DNA of 64,000 nt from Hirundichthys speculiger (taxonomy: Eukaryota > Chordata > Actinopteri > Beloniformes > Exocoetidae): assembly GCA_018398805.1 (NCBI GenBank), contig JAGFBZ010002332.1:375001-439000 (forward strand), written 5' to 3'. The notes under the pieces are model-generated. The model ran no database searches. It saw only the letters and a program-made list of their open reading frames with translations, and was not told the DNA's origin. The position numbers and the translations under genes were made by a program. Positions 10,215 through 21,660 of the stretch are shown here, one piece after another. Positions within the stretch are counted from its first letter, which is position 1. Each line of letters begins with the position of its first letter.

Positions 10215-12520
10215 AACTGTCAAACTGATTTTACATTTCTGGCAGACTTTATCCGTCCACAGACAACAGCTTGAAGAGCAGCACTTATGTATTTAACCAT
10301 AGATGGAGACCATTCCTGCATATAAATACACATTACGGGTGATAACAGGGATGAAAAAAGAAATGGACCTTGTGGTAAATTAAACAAATGACCAATTTTG
10401 GGTCCATATATAAAATTGTGGGACTTATCAATAACACTCACAAAATAGAGTAACAGAGCCACACATGAGTGATTCTACCTATGCTGGGTTTCAATTCCTG
10501 CACTGACAATAGGAAAAACAAAAAGCTGTAAAACTAGTCCCAGAAATGCATTCAGTAAAAATAAGGAGGAACAGCAGTGCTGCCATGTGAAGATAAATCT
10601 CAACTAAGGAATTCCTGGGATAATTTTGTACGGGGAATGACTCATGATTCACAAACATACACACATCAAAACACACAAACAGACACATGACAAAACACGC
10701 AGACAGGCACATAAACACAACAAATTTCATTCCATCTGCAGTCCCAACTGTGCATAAGCAGGAAGGATGTTCATAATACATGCACAGAATCTGTCCAATT
10801 TGCATAGCACACACTGATCCAAGCACAAAAATATCAGCCTCGGCTCAAATTATCAGTGAGGACATTCATTAGTAATTGTTTCCACATATTTAAGTCATGG
10901 TCTCTCGGGGGAGTAAAGAAAAAAAGCTGTTTTCTGCTGGTATCATAAAAATACAACCCAGAAGGTTCTAATTTAGGGGCCAGTATCTTTCAAATCAGTG
11001 TTAACTGAATACTGTTGTAATCCTCTTTCTTCTATGGCCTATCAAATATGAAGCTATTTCCTTTTTAATTGGCTAGATACTTAATTTTCCTGCTCTTGGA
11101 TGATTGATAAAATGGCTAAACTTAAACTGGAGTGTCAGGCAGAAAAAATAAAAGGCAGAGTTATGGATAAATTATGCCTCCATGTTGATCTAACAACATA
11201 TTGAAGACCCTGTGCTCTAACCTCCGCCTAAGCCTCAGGCATGCGTTTGCTCTTCTTGGCAGCATTTCTTCAGCTTATTTCCTGCTACGACGACTTTTAA
11301 CATTTTCAAGCTTGATAGAAATACTGCTGTAATGTCAGTTAAACTTCTTAACTCTTATCAGATGCAGCTCATGAGAAATATACGTTATTTCCTCTGATGC
11401 TATTGCTGTGCCACATAAAGGGAATAAAAATAAGAATAAGGAAGCTTAGTACTGCAATCTACAGCCCCACTGAAAAGAAGCCAAACCGCCATCTACTGTT
11501 TCATGCTACGATGTAGGTCCCCTATGTAAGCTATGTTCATAGTTGCTACATAAAAGCATAAATCAAGGGTCTTTGAAGTACAAATGCTTCGTAGCTGGGA
11601 CTGAATTCAGGCCCTGGCCTCAAGGCATTGTAAAAAATGAATTTTGTCCATGAAAGTTACACATACTGTCTTGCGTGTTTGATGCAGATGCTGTTTTTTT
11701 TTTTTTTTTTTTTTTTTGCATTTGAAAAGGTTTGGAAATGAAAAAAAAAAACCAAAACTTTATGGAGCTCTGAAACAAAAGAATCAATAATTGTAAGTAC
11801 TTTTCTAGCATTAAGGATAACTTGAATGATCAGTTGTAAGAAAGCAGGGTTGTGGAAGGTAGTGGAAATAGGCCTGCACAATTTTTTTCTTTGAAAAGTA
11901 TTTCAAACTCAAAAGTTTGCTGCAAATCTATTTCAAAGTTGATTGGAAGTTTGGCTTAAAAGCCCGAAGCAAGAAATCAAACATGGATAAATCCTGAACA
12001 GTAGAATAAATGTAACTTAATGGTTATGCCTTAAGGGACCTGCAGGTCTAAAAATGGTTCCTTTGTGCTGCTTTAAGTATCTCAGAGTCTTGTTCGTGAG
12101 TGGGGAAATAATGGAGCGCGACATCAACAGGTGGATCAGGATGGTGATCAGATTTGGAGATGGAGTGTTGCCCGGGAAAGGGGAGGTCTGAGCTTTTATG
12201 TGCAGGCTTGGATTTAATAATCCGAACTTGGATAAGCAGAAGATAATGAGTGGATGGGGAACACACCTACAGATAAATGCTTCGCTTAAGTGCCGCAGAT
12301 TCACACTTTCATGGTTTAGTCTTTGGAATTAAAACTGTCTACCCAACCATTTAATACATGATGTATCACCTGCTAAGGCCCAAAAGATGACATCTAAGTG
12401 CATTGCTTAGCGATAGCACAGGCTAAAATAATAAAAGTATGACAGCTGTGGTTCTTGACGTCTTCTGTAAAGAAGAACACATTTTTACGTCTTTTGTAGC
12501 AACCTCTATGACCTCTATAA
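10215..12520. other. unclassified non-coding stretch
   Basis: AT-rich, with A/T runs at 11694-11717 and 11740-11750. The minus frame 10826-10491 (111 codons, hydrophobic and cysteine-rich) is in a CA/GT-biased stretch and shows no domain. A CTCF-like motif is at 11486-11499. No transposon ends were found. Confidence 0.4.
11486..11499 (-). promoter_or_regulatory. CTCF-like core motif
   Basis: The minus strand reads acagtagatggcgg, which fits the CTCF core CCASYAGRKGGCRS at every position except the first base. The surrounding sequence shows no repeat signature. Motif match only. Confidence 0.3.
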
Positions 12521-12524
12521 AGAT

Positions 12525-13190
12525 CAGTGTGTATGTCTTTAGCTTATGAGATGCTTGTCCCACAATCGGAAGATCACTGGTTTACTTGGCTATCTTGCAC
12601 TTCTCAAGTTTCTCAATCAATGTCTTCTGAGCTGGAATGAACATTTTTACCTCCGCTAAGGAGGTAATGTTTTTGCCGGCATTTATCTGTCTGTGTTCAA
12701 GATAACTCAAAAAGTTATGGATGGATTTTGATTAAATTTTCAGGAGTTGTCCGAAATGTGAAAATGAAGAACTGATTTCATTTTGGGTGTGATCCGGAAG
12801 AAATCCTGGATTCTGAATCACTTTCAAATTTTCGATAACATTGCAGTCAATGGGGCCAAAAAATTTTGTTTCTCACTATCTCCGTTAATTATTGCCCAAA
12901 ACTCATGAAATTTGACTCAGGGATTGACAATGGGAACCTCTATCCAATTTCTAAGGCTGATCCAGAACGCGGATTTTATCGCAATCTGTAAATCACTATA
13001 TGGGGGAACTGTTGCACTTGGCGGAGGTCCGCGCTCTCCGGTTATTTTTCTAGTGTAGCCAGTGTTTCTGGATATATCTCCGTCTCCAGTGTATATGTTA
13101 ATGTACGCTTGGGCAAGATACCGCACTCCACATTGCCCCCATTTGTAGGCAGCTTTGAATAAAAGTGTCTGTTAAATGAATGCAAAGTTA
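12525..13190 (+). repeat. tRNA-type SINE split by a later insertion
   Basis: The 5' part (12525-12647) contains gcttgtcccacaatcggaag then atcactggttta, a decayed tRNA-like head where the B box would be ggttcgatccc. The 3' part (13054-13190) has cgcttgggcaagataccgca, ccacattgcccccatttg and then gaataaaagtgtctgttaaa, the conserved body and 3' tail of many fish SINEs (tail shared with LINE partners). The two parts are separated by a complete copy of the acctccgc repeat at 12648-13053. So the SINE is older than that repeat. Confidence 0.6.
12648..13053 (+). mobile_element. Helentron/HINE-like repeat, copy a (inserted in a SINE)
   Basis: Starts acctccgctaaggaggt, a short hairpin, and ends ggcggaggtccgcgctctcc followed by a T-rich link and CTAG. 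The 3' terminal CTAG is followed by T in all three copies that keep this end. The left word ACCTCCGC and the subterminal right word GCGGAGGT form an asymmetric inverted pair, with the CGGAG...CTCCG hairpin between the right word and the 3' end. That layout is known for Helentron-associated non-autonomous elements; the assignment is inference. Other copies: 41270-41675, 45781-46132 and 55861-56234. No coding. Confidence 0.55.
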
Positions 13191-14833
13191 ATGGAAAGGT
13201 TACGTAAAGCTGTAAACTATTTGGTGCAATGACAGCTCCGGTTCGATCAAAGTTGATTGCAGCTGGCTGTGAACGTTTGTGTCTTTTCAACTCTTAACTC
13301 CAAACCTCAGTGGAAGTTATATGGGCAGCCTGTTTTCCCTGATATCATTTTATCGCACCTTGAAAGTTCTGCAACAAACAAGCACCCACCCCGTTCCACC
13401 AAACCATGAAGTCTAGTTGTCAGCCTTTGATAATAATTGGTGGTATGTTCAAACAGATGTTCCAGATATCTTTAGAGGGAATAATAAAGAGAAGAAGAAA
13501 AAAAAATAAGAGGCAGCACATGTGTTCTTATCTCAAGGTTTGCAAAGTGGCAGGCAATATCAAAATTGTACCATATCGCAGGTGGAAAGTAAAAAGCTTC
13601 ATTTGTTGTGTGATAATCACAATTAAGCATTTCTAAGTACAGTACTGATGTGCTTCCTGCCACATTCGGTGCGTTAAACTGGGGAGAGGCAGAAAGATTA
13701 GATGAGAGCATAAATGTTGAGAAATCAGATTAAAAAAACAAAAAAAACCCCTCAAAGATGAGGAAAATATTGGATTTTGATCGAGCACCTGTGATTACAC
13801 AAGAGTCAGTTAAGACGATAACAAAATATGAAAGTGCACAGTCTTTTGCGCAAACATAATTTGATGCTTGTAATTAGTATAGTTATGCTGCTGTGGTTCA
13901 AATAAATGTATCACAACTGTGTTAAAGATCTGCTGCGATGTAACCTGATAAAGAGGGAAAGACAATTATCTCGTACCATCTGAGTGGGCTTGTGAGACCC
14001 CAATAATATTGCTTTCACTCCTCCTCCATTTCCGGAGCCTCTAATAAACCTCCTGCCTGCCAACACTTCGGGATATTTCAAAGGATAGAACGCTTAGCAT
14101 CAAGCAAAGCCACTTTGCTCATGGCTAAACTTAAGGGAACAAAAGTGCACTGAGGCAGTTTACCATAAAAAAAAAGTACAAAGTAGCTTCAGAAAAGAAG
14201 AGCCTTTGGATATAAATTGCGTAATTTCACCTTGATGTAAAATTTGAACACAGATGATACAATAAAGGAGTAATGCAGCTTTCAGGTCGGCTTTTTGTGT
14301 TAGTCCAAAGTGTAATATCCATCTCAACTAGCTCTTTGAATTACTTTGTCATCATTGTGGCGTCACCATGGTAACAACTTTGGAGTGTGTTTTCAGCAAC
14401 ACGCTGTTTTTTTAGCAGAGAGAACATAATGATGGGTATTCACTGGAAGTTTCTATCTTATTCATGATTAAAAAGGCTTATGATGCCTGCTTTTGATTTA
14501 TTACTTGTTTTTTTTTTAATGTCTATAAAGTCTCAGGCTTGTTTTTTTTTTTTTTTCACAGCCATTTCCATCTTTAAATCACAATTTATGCGAGACCAAA
14601 TTGTGGGTGTCAAGACAACCTGAATTGTCATGTTTCTTTAAGCCAAAAGGATGTTCTTTGCACAATGACATTGTCAAAAAAAAAAAAAAGATTGCTATAT
14701 TAAATAATGGCAAACTGCTTTACAATCCATCAATATGGGGAAAAAAAAAAAAAAAAAAAACATTTTTCCAATTTTCCAACTTTTCTTTATTTGATCACAA
14801 AGAAAGACCCAGGATAATCCATGTGTATATATA
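13191..14833. other. unclassified non-coding stretch
   Basis: AT-rich sequence with long A/T runs at 14507-14517, 14542-14556, 14675-14688 and 14740-14760. An RFX X-box is at 14362-14375. No transposon ends or coding evidence. Confidence 0.4.
14362..14375 (+). promoter_or_regulatory. RFX X-box motif
   Basis: gtcaccatggtaac fits the RFX X-box consensus GTNRCCATGGYAAC (two inverted half sites). X-box motifs are bound by RFX factors and are common in vertebrate conserved non-coding DNA. Motif match only; two more X-box-like sites are at 38141 and 48526. Confidence 0.4.
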
Positions 14834-15154
14834 CAGTCATGGAAAAAATTATTAGACCACCATTTTTTCTTCACTTTCTTGTTCATTTTAATACCTGGTA
14901 CCACTAAACGTCATCATGTGACTAAAACAGACAGAAAAGAAAACACTGAATGCATAAAAGCAGTGTTTTTGGCAGTACAACGCCATAGCTATTGATGTAA
15001 AAACTTAAGTGATTTAGGTTATAATCAAGAAAACCATGGAAAATGGTAAGATATCAGCTCTTAAATAAAACTCCTATGAGCAATCTTTGTGGTTATCGTT
15101 ATGTTTGTCCAAACAAATGTACCTTTAGTTGTACCAGGCATTTAAATGAACAAG
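14834..15154. mobile_element. Tc1-type MITE, right end lost
   Basis: Begins directly after a TA (14832-14833) with cagtcatggaaaaaattatt and continues with agaccacc. Its body is the reverse complement, with few changes, of the intact MITE at 46299-46665. It breaks off at gaacaagatac, where a TA microsatellite (about 15155-15199) replaces the right TIR. Non-coding. The related transposase fragment is probably at 31740-32076. Confidence 0.8.
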
Positions 15155-15160
15155 ATACAT

Positions 15161-15199
<39 letters not shown>

Positions 15200-15430
15200 G
15201 GGATGTAAACGGTTAATCGACTATCGGTTAATTGTCAAATAATTTAATCGATTAAATTAATTAATTGTAGGTTAACTGAATCTAGGGCCATTTTACACAG
15301 GAGTTTTTTCAGTGAAATGTCATGGTGTCGCCAATTGAGGGTGCTATTGCTTATTCTAGCTAGGCCACACCGAATATACTTGAACGTAACGCGGGATTCT
15401 CGCAGGCAGCGAGAGATCCGGCACACAAAC

Positions 15431-17403
15431 ATGAAGCAGTCAAAACGGAGTGGAGTATGGGAGCATTTCAAGCTAATTAACGATGACAAAGATGCTCAAT
15501 GTAAACTCTGCGGTACAACGTTTAAGTTCAACAGCTCTACGAGTTCGCTTAGACACCACCTTCAAAACCTGCATGCAGCCGTGCGGCACGGAGAAAGTCC
15601 ATCGCCTTCACAACCGACTATCGCCGCGGTGATGGGAAGGCGAGTATGCGACGACAGGAAAGCTGAGGGCATTACTCAGAGGATTTGCGGCATGATCGAA
15701 AAAGATATGATGCCAATTAGCACCACTGACGGCGAGGGATTTCGGGAGTTGATACACTTCATGGAGCCTAGTTATAATATCCCCTCTCGAGTGACCATAA
15801 CGACCCGGCTGGAAGCACGCTACAAACACAAGAAGACTGAGCTAAAATCGCAGCTAGCCGCGGCTAATGTGGCTTCTACGATGGATTGTTGGATGGCACT
15901 GACTACAGAAAGCTACATTACAATGACTTGCCACTACATTGAAAATGACTGGCAGTTAAAGTCAGCAGTACTTCTCACCGAGAGCTTATCCGAGAGACAT
16001 ACAGCTGATAATTTAGCTGACAAACTGAACCAGGCTGTGGAGTCATGGGGACTCATCGGGCGTGTAATAGCATGTGTTCACGACAACGCTAGGAACATTG
16101 TCTCTGCAAACAACTCTACACATGTCAGTTGGAAATCAGTTTCGTGCTTTGCACATACTTTAAATCTGGCGGTCAACGACGGATTCGCTGCTGGTGGTGT
16201 CAACCGAGTAATTGCAGCTGCTGGCAGGTTGGTGAAACACTTCCACCACAGCACTCCAGCAACGAAAGCGCTAGAAGCAAAACAAAAGCAAATGCAGCTA
16301 CCAGCTCATCGGCTCACTCAGTCCTGCAAAACCAGGTGGAACTCTGTATGTGAAATGTTTGGCAGACTCGTAGAACAGCGATGGCCGTGTGTGCTGTACT
16401 ATCAGACCGCTCAGTGACCAAGCTTACAGACGCGAAGACGCTGGAGTTGAGAGACGACTTCTGGCAGCTGATGGAAGACATGGCGCCGGCACTGGAGGCT
16501 CTCAAATGTGCAACTACTGTAATGTCTGCAGATACTGAGGTATCCATATCCAACACGTACCCCATCACATTCAGTCTGATCAACACGCACCTCAAGACGG
16601 CAACAGTGTGGCGGAATTCAAATCTAAAGTGCGCACTTCGTTGATTGAACGGATGAAGGTAAGCTATGGCCATTAATTAATTAAATTCTCAAACATCACA
16701 TTTGAGCTCTATATTGACAGATTGTGGGGTGCATAACTTAATACTTATCACTGACACATTGTCACAGTATAAACTGCGTTTTTATACAGTTACAGTACCC
16801 TTGTTGTGTCTAACCTTATTAAATAAAAATGATGCTAGCTTTCTCCTTTATTTAATTTTAACCAGGTTAAGTCTGAAGACCTCACATCAACAACACCAAT
16901 GATAGCAACAATGCTGGACCCACGGCATAAGCACCTGGGATTTCTGGTGCCAGCAAGCAAGAACTCAGCTTATTCCAAGCTGCTTGAACTGGCTATGGCA
17001 GAACATGCGAGCTGCACATCAAGAGATGATGAAGCCACCACTGGAGATGATGTGCAAGTCCAGGGAGCTGCACTTCAGAGGCACACTTCTGCTATGACTC
17101 TTCTACTGGGTAAAAAACTATACCACCAGCTGCAATAATGACATAGAAAAAGAAGTGGACATGTTTCTCAAGGATCCCTCACCCCTCCTTGATTCCAGTC
17201 CCACAGAATGGTGGAAAGTCAATGAAGGGCGATTCCCAAGGCTGGCAAATGTGGCACGACGATATCTGTGCATACCGGGCACGTCTGTCTCATCTGAACG
17301 TGTATTCTCAGCAGCTGGCCTCACTGTAAACAGGCTGCGCACACGACTTACTCCAGACCATGTTCATATGCTTATTTTCCTGAACAAAAATACAGGGGTT
17401 TAG
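15431..17403 (+). pseudogene. hAT transposase (BED zinc finger, ZBED1-like), frameshifted
   Basis: The likely start is the ATG at 15431 (MKQSKRSGVWEHF), although the frame is open upstream. In order: a BED zinc finger (VWEHF, CKLCGTTF, then RHHLQNLH), a hydrophobic region, the first catalytic Asp in TMDCWMALT, the second in CVHDNARNI, then CKTRWNSV. The C-terminus has MLDPRHKHLGFL and the dimerisation segment with SSERVFSAAG, where hAT enzymes carry the catalytic Glu. The frame shifts three times: near 16379-16395, near 16590-16602, and in the A-run at 17112-17117 (one extra A fits). An intron with gtaagc donor at 16659 and ttaaccag acceptor at 16865 keeps the frame. Every domain is recognisable, so decay is recent relative to other copies here. 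Confidence 0.9.
16659..16865 (+). other. intron inside the hAT transposase
   Basis: The exon ends ATGAAG just before GTAAGC, a good donor. The acceptor follows a T-rich tract and ends AACCAG. Joining the codon before (Lys) and after (Val) keeps the same frame (phase 0) and links IERMK to VKSEDLTST. Stops occur inside the 207 bp in the coding frame, supporting an intron. Inferred, no transcript seen. Confidence 0.7.
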
Positions 17404-17993
17404 GTCAGGAGTGTATTGAAAACACATTGAGACAGGACTGTTTTTGTTTCAGGAGAGGCAGCCTATATCTTCATTTAATTGTTTAATAGAGGCCCTCTAA
17501 TTTTACTGTCACCTTCCTCAGGGATGATTTATGTTGTGTTCAGTACTACATGTTACTATAAGTTTCCAGGGCTAGTAATCTTAGTGTTACCTTTGTCAGA
17601 ACAAGGGGGATTATAAGTGCTGCTGCTAATGTTTCAGTTTTTTTATATAAGTACTTTACCAAATAATTATATGTTGCTTAATGTTTCACATGCACAGGTG
17701 AGCCAATGCACAATTATTTATTTATGTATTTCAGTTTTCTGTGCAGAATTTATTTTGGTCAAATGCCATTATCTGTACCCTATCCCAACTGGTACAATAA
17801 AACATTAATTGAGGAATATAACGTGCATTTTTTATTCAGTATATAAGCAATATTTTGCTTTACGTTAAAGACACAGAGAGAAATGTATGTTCTCAGGAAA
17901 AAAAGCCGCTTATCAGTTAATCGTTAATCGATCGATAAGGTCAATCAACTAACGATTAATGAATTAATCAATAATTTGCATCCCTAAAAAAAT

Positions 17994-18005
<12 letters not shown>

Positions 18006-18061
<56 letters not shown>
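18006..18061. repeat. (AT)n microsatellite
   Basis: An almost pure TA repeat of about 56 bp between the hAT 3' end and its duplicated copy. It forms part of the duplicated unit, because the GT-rich start (gtgtgtgt) also follows the second copy at 18401. Confidence 0.9.
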
Positions 18062-18063
<2 letters not shown>

Positions 18064-18064
<1 letters not shown>

Positions 18065-18391
18065 CCAAATAATTATATGTTGCTTAATGTTTCACATGCA
18101 CAGGTGAGCCAATGCACAATTATTTATTTATGTATTTCAGTTTTCTGTGCAGAATTTATTTTGGTCAAATGCCATTATCTGTACCCTATCCCAACTGGTA
18201 CAATAAAACATTAATTGAGGAATATAACGTGCATTTTTTATTCAGTATATAAGCAATTTTTGCTTTACGTTAAAGACACAGAGAGAAATGTATGTTCTCA
18301 GGAAAAAAAGCCGCTTATCAGTTAATCGTTAATCGAGCGATAAGGTCAATCAACTAACGATTAATGAATTAATCAATAATTTGCATCCCTA
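18064..18391 (+). repeat. tandem duplication of the hAT 3' end
   Basis: From accaaataattatatgttgc onward this repeats 17658-17986 nearly base for base, at an offset of 406 then 405 bp. The single-base difference is in agcaatttttgc versus agcaatattttgc; another change is tcgagcga versus tcgatcga. The copy ends with the same GCATCCCTA terminus and the same following AAAAAATTGTGTGT flank. So the duplicated unit includes element end plus flank, which points to unequal crossing-over or replication slippage through the AT tract, not a second transposition. Confidence 0.9.
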
Positions 18392-18401
18392 AAAAAAATT
18401 G

Positions 18402-18412
18402 TGTGTGTGTAT

Positions 18413-18443
<31 letters not shown>

Positions 18444-18587
18444 GATATATACATAGAATATATAGAGATAGATAGATATAGATATATACATATATATATA
18501 GATATAGACAGACATATAGAGAGAGAGAGATATATAGTATATATATAGATAGATAGAGAGATATATTATAGAGATATAGACATATAC

Positions 18588-18620
<33 letters not shown>

Positions 18621-18621
18621 C

Positions 18622-18699
<78 letters not shown>

Positions 18700-18705
18700 G
18701 AGTCA
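18402..18705. repeat. complex AT/AG microsatellite
   Basis: About 300 bp of TATA, TATAGA, GATAGA and TACATA words. The open frames of tyrosine/isoleucine repeats on the minus strand are artefacts of the dinucleotide. Together with 18006-18061 and 18990-19096 it makes about 1 kb of unstable sequence. Confidence 0.9.
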
Positions 18706-18989
18706 CAACCTGGCTCAAGGGTGGACAAAGTGTGGAGACCACACATGACAGTTTAAAGTAAAAGAATTAAATTTATTTAAATGAACTAAATTATTAAAGT
18801 GAGATAACAAAAAACTAGGAAACCCAAAACCAAGCAACTCAAAGAGGAGAGAACCACTGAATGCTCAGACACCTATATATGTAGGTGAGCCTTCACACCA
18901 ACTCAGGTGTTAGCCATCTCTCCTAATGAGCCACTCACAGCCTCAGCACCCAAAACAAAAATTAGGTCAGAGGTCTCGAGGCTGTCAAA
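18706..18989. other. unclassified block between AT microsatellites
   Basis: Starts gagtcacaacctggctcaag and has ordinary composition, with aattaaatttatttaaatg and later gccactcacagcctcagcac. It could be a piece of an LTR or other retroelement placed between two AT tracts, but no terminal or coding signal supports a class. Confidence 0.3.
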
Positions 18990-18997
18990 ATATATAT

Positions 18998-19048
<51 letters not shown>

Positions 19049-19054
19049 TATATA

Positions 19055-19096
<42 letters not shown>
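18990..19096. repeat. (AT)n/(GTAT)n microsatellite
   Basis: TA dinucleotide run interrupted by aata and gtgtatatgtgtgta segments. Open frames here on both strands are repeat artefacts. Confidence 0.85.
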
Positions 19097-19099
<3 letters not shown>

Positions 19100-19149
19100 G
19101 TGTATGTATGCGTGTACTTCCAAGACAGAAGTGTGCAAGTTAGAGCCAA

Positions 19150-21184
19150 TTACACTAAGAAGGGACATAGAACCAGAATATCCCTCCTGCCAAAAAACAA
19201 GTAAAATAAGCATAATAAAAGGCTGAATCTAAATCAGAAACCCATGTAGTTTTTGATCACTATTGCACTGTCTTGATTTTCTAACATCTGACAGCACTGT
19301 AAGAAATATCAAATTCAACTTGTACTCGCAGAGAAAAACCGAGGCTTTTAGATCTAAACTCCGCTGATTTGACACCTCCTTAAATTTTGTTGAATTAACT
19401 ACTAGTTTTACAAGGTCTCTGTTGATTTTTATTCACACAGAAAGCTCTGCCCAGTTCCTTGACTGATTTATCAACATAAAAGCAGCGCAGAGAGAACCAA
19501 AATAGAGTACATTTTTTATGGTTATGAAGATGGACTTTTAGATGGAAGCTCTGCAGGCACAGTGCATGAACGTGTGATAAACAGCGCTCATGTGACGTTT
19601 ATACCCTGAGCCACTAACCGTAAAACAAGGGAAATAAAGAGCAATAGCAACATTTTCAACATCTTTAAAGCCAAGAATAAAGGGAAATTGTTGCAACACT
19701 TCATGCTAATGTGGTGAAAACAAGTATAGATTATGTATCCTATCAAACAGTGGGGCACCGGTTGCTTCAGCCACGCTATAAACGCTGCTACCTGCAATGT
19801 GCTGCTACGCGACAATGACATTGTTTCTACGCCTGTCAGCATGAAGCCAAGGACGTGAAGCAACAGGGGGACACACTTCCAGACAGCTATTGTTGTCACT
19901 CACTCAGAGAGGCCAATGCATGTGGGAATAGAGAGGCCTGGACGCTCAAACCGATAAAACCTTGGAGGGCGTTCTGAGTGAGAAGGAACCCCTCACCCTG
20001 TCTTCCTCGCTTGAGTGAAGAGTGAGCCTTAAACACAATATCATCACACCTGTGTGCCTTTAAAATCTGGGGCGGTTTTAAGCCTGTCTGGAAATCAGAG
20101 ACGCTTCAGCTTAACTGGATGAGTTCCTGTCTGTTTCAGCACAGACGACAGGTGCAACGCTGCATCTTGGGATGGACACCTTAAGCAGTTGTACACATTT
20201 ATGAACCGGAAAGCATCATGGTCTTTTGAAAAGAAGCATTTTGCAAAAAGTGTAACCACTTATGCATATTTCTTAAATATAAAATTTATTTTGTTCATTT
20301 TCACAACACATAGGAGCTTAAGTATATAGCCTTCCTATTATAATGCTTTTTGAAAAAGACTCAAAAATAAGTAGGAATATTTTAGAAAATGGTAACAAAG
20401 CTTCCTTTGTGGAGAAGATGGCTACAAGTTCCATGATGCTACAAAGCAAATATTACATACAAAAGTTACTACATCCTTTTTAATCCTGTTTTGTTTCAAA
20501 ATAAAACCATAAAAAAGAAATAACCTAGTCACAGTGGGTCTTAGTAATATCCAAATACGACCTAAAAAAAAAAAAAGTTTTCACTATATTGAGATATTTT
20601 TCACAAAAATGGAGCCAAAGACAGCAAATTATGTGGGTGATACCAAGTACCCCATCAATCATTAGCTTCAAGGTTGCTGAAGCATCAGTCACTTGTATTA
20701 GTCATTCCCTGTATGACTTTAACAGTGATCCATTCCATTTTACAGCATTGCTTCACTTCATTGATGCTTTCAGTATTGTGCATTTTAATATGAACCAACA
20801 TTATACAATAAGACCCCAAAAATGCAGTTTTAATAAGTCCATGACTTATGCTCTAGATTCTGGTTTGTGGAAACACAACTTCTGTTTATCATTTTGACCC
20901 CACCAGGTCTGTTTTGACACGTAAGCATCTAGAGAACTTATCCCAAGGTCCTGATGTTTTCATGTGATGTTTAAAGACGGCTGTTTCCTACTGGCAATTT
21001 GTCATTTTTGATCATCCTGCATTCTGTGATGTGAGTTAATGACCTCTCGATTTTGTATACAAACTGGAGATTAAACCCACTTTGCACCTCTGTCGTAGTC
21101 TAGTGCATTGTTTAACTGCCGTTGAATGCCTCACTAGAGCCCATAATAGTGTATACACTTATAAATAGGATATACCCAAATTTC
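19150..21184. other. unclassified non-coding stretch
   Basis: No domain-bearing frame. The minus frame 19899-19588 (103 codons) and plus frame 20589-20897 (102 codons) show no recognised domain. The segment 20480-21180 may belong to the degraded 3' side of the Tc1 remnant that follows, but I could not prove it. Confidence 0.35.
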
Positions 21185-21660
21185 TAAATTACATCCATGT
21201 ACAGCTCTCTGAAGGTCCTGGCACAGCCTTTCATCTGGGTTGAGTTCTGGACTTTAAGGAGCCGTCCAAAACCTTGAGTCTCTTATATCCAGTGCTTCTA
21301 ATGGAGGTCTGGTGGTGTGCTTTAGATCAGTGTTCCTGCTGTATGACCCAGTTTCAACCAAGGTTGCACAGATGAGTTCATGGTTGACTCAATGTGACTG
21401 CAAATCAATCCCAAATCATCACTAGTGACATCCGTGACAGCTGGTATGAGGATTTCTTTCTGCTGAAATGCTGCGTTTGGTTTCCGCCACCTTTGGCGCT
21501 GAGCTTGGCTCGAGCTTTGCCGCTGGTCTTCGTCATTAAATTTGTTCACGCAGTTTTACAAACCTCAGTCATGGGAAAAAAATGGGTCTCTTTCCTTTTT
21601 TTTGCTTTATTTTTATTGAATAAATGATGGAAAATAAATGTTGAAAAATTATAATATTTA
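21185..21660 (-). pseudogene. Tc1-like transposase remnant, catalytic part (same family as 1-640)
   Basis: On the minus strand the translation contains RWRKPNAAFQQKEILIPAV and later IESTMNSSVQPW, matching the stretch between the first and second catalytic Asp of a fish Tc1-like family ([26 protein letters not shown]). The plus strand reads as its complement, for example ctgtatgacccagtttcaac. The N-terminal part is deleted: around 21490-21575 it jumps to the 5' non-coding end, tttgctttatttttattgaa, equivalent to the tract at about 575-600. Several indels are present. Confidence 0.7.

Larger units (their letters stand above)
15200..17986 (+). mobile_element. near full-length BED-finger hAT transposon
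   Basis: Left end TAGGGATGTAAACGGTTAAT and right end ending TTTGCATCCCTA form short imperfect TIRs. Subterminal ATTAATC/GATTAAT motifs cluster within about 100 bp of each end. The length (2.79 kb) is right for an autonomous hAT. It encodes a transposase on the plus strand (15431-17403) with an intron. The 8-bp target duplication cannot be verified because the left side is a TA microsatellite and the right side was rearranged by a tandem duplication. The polyadenylation-like aataaaac at 17796 follows the gene. The frameshifts make it inactive. Confidence 0.9.

Noticed and set aside
18369..19213. Open frames of Tyr/Ile repeats on both strands
   Set aside because: They are read-through of AT dinucleotide microsatellites, no protein.
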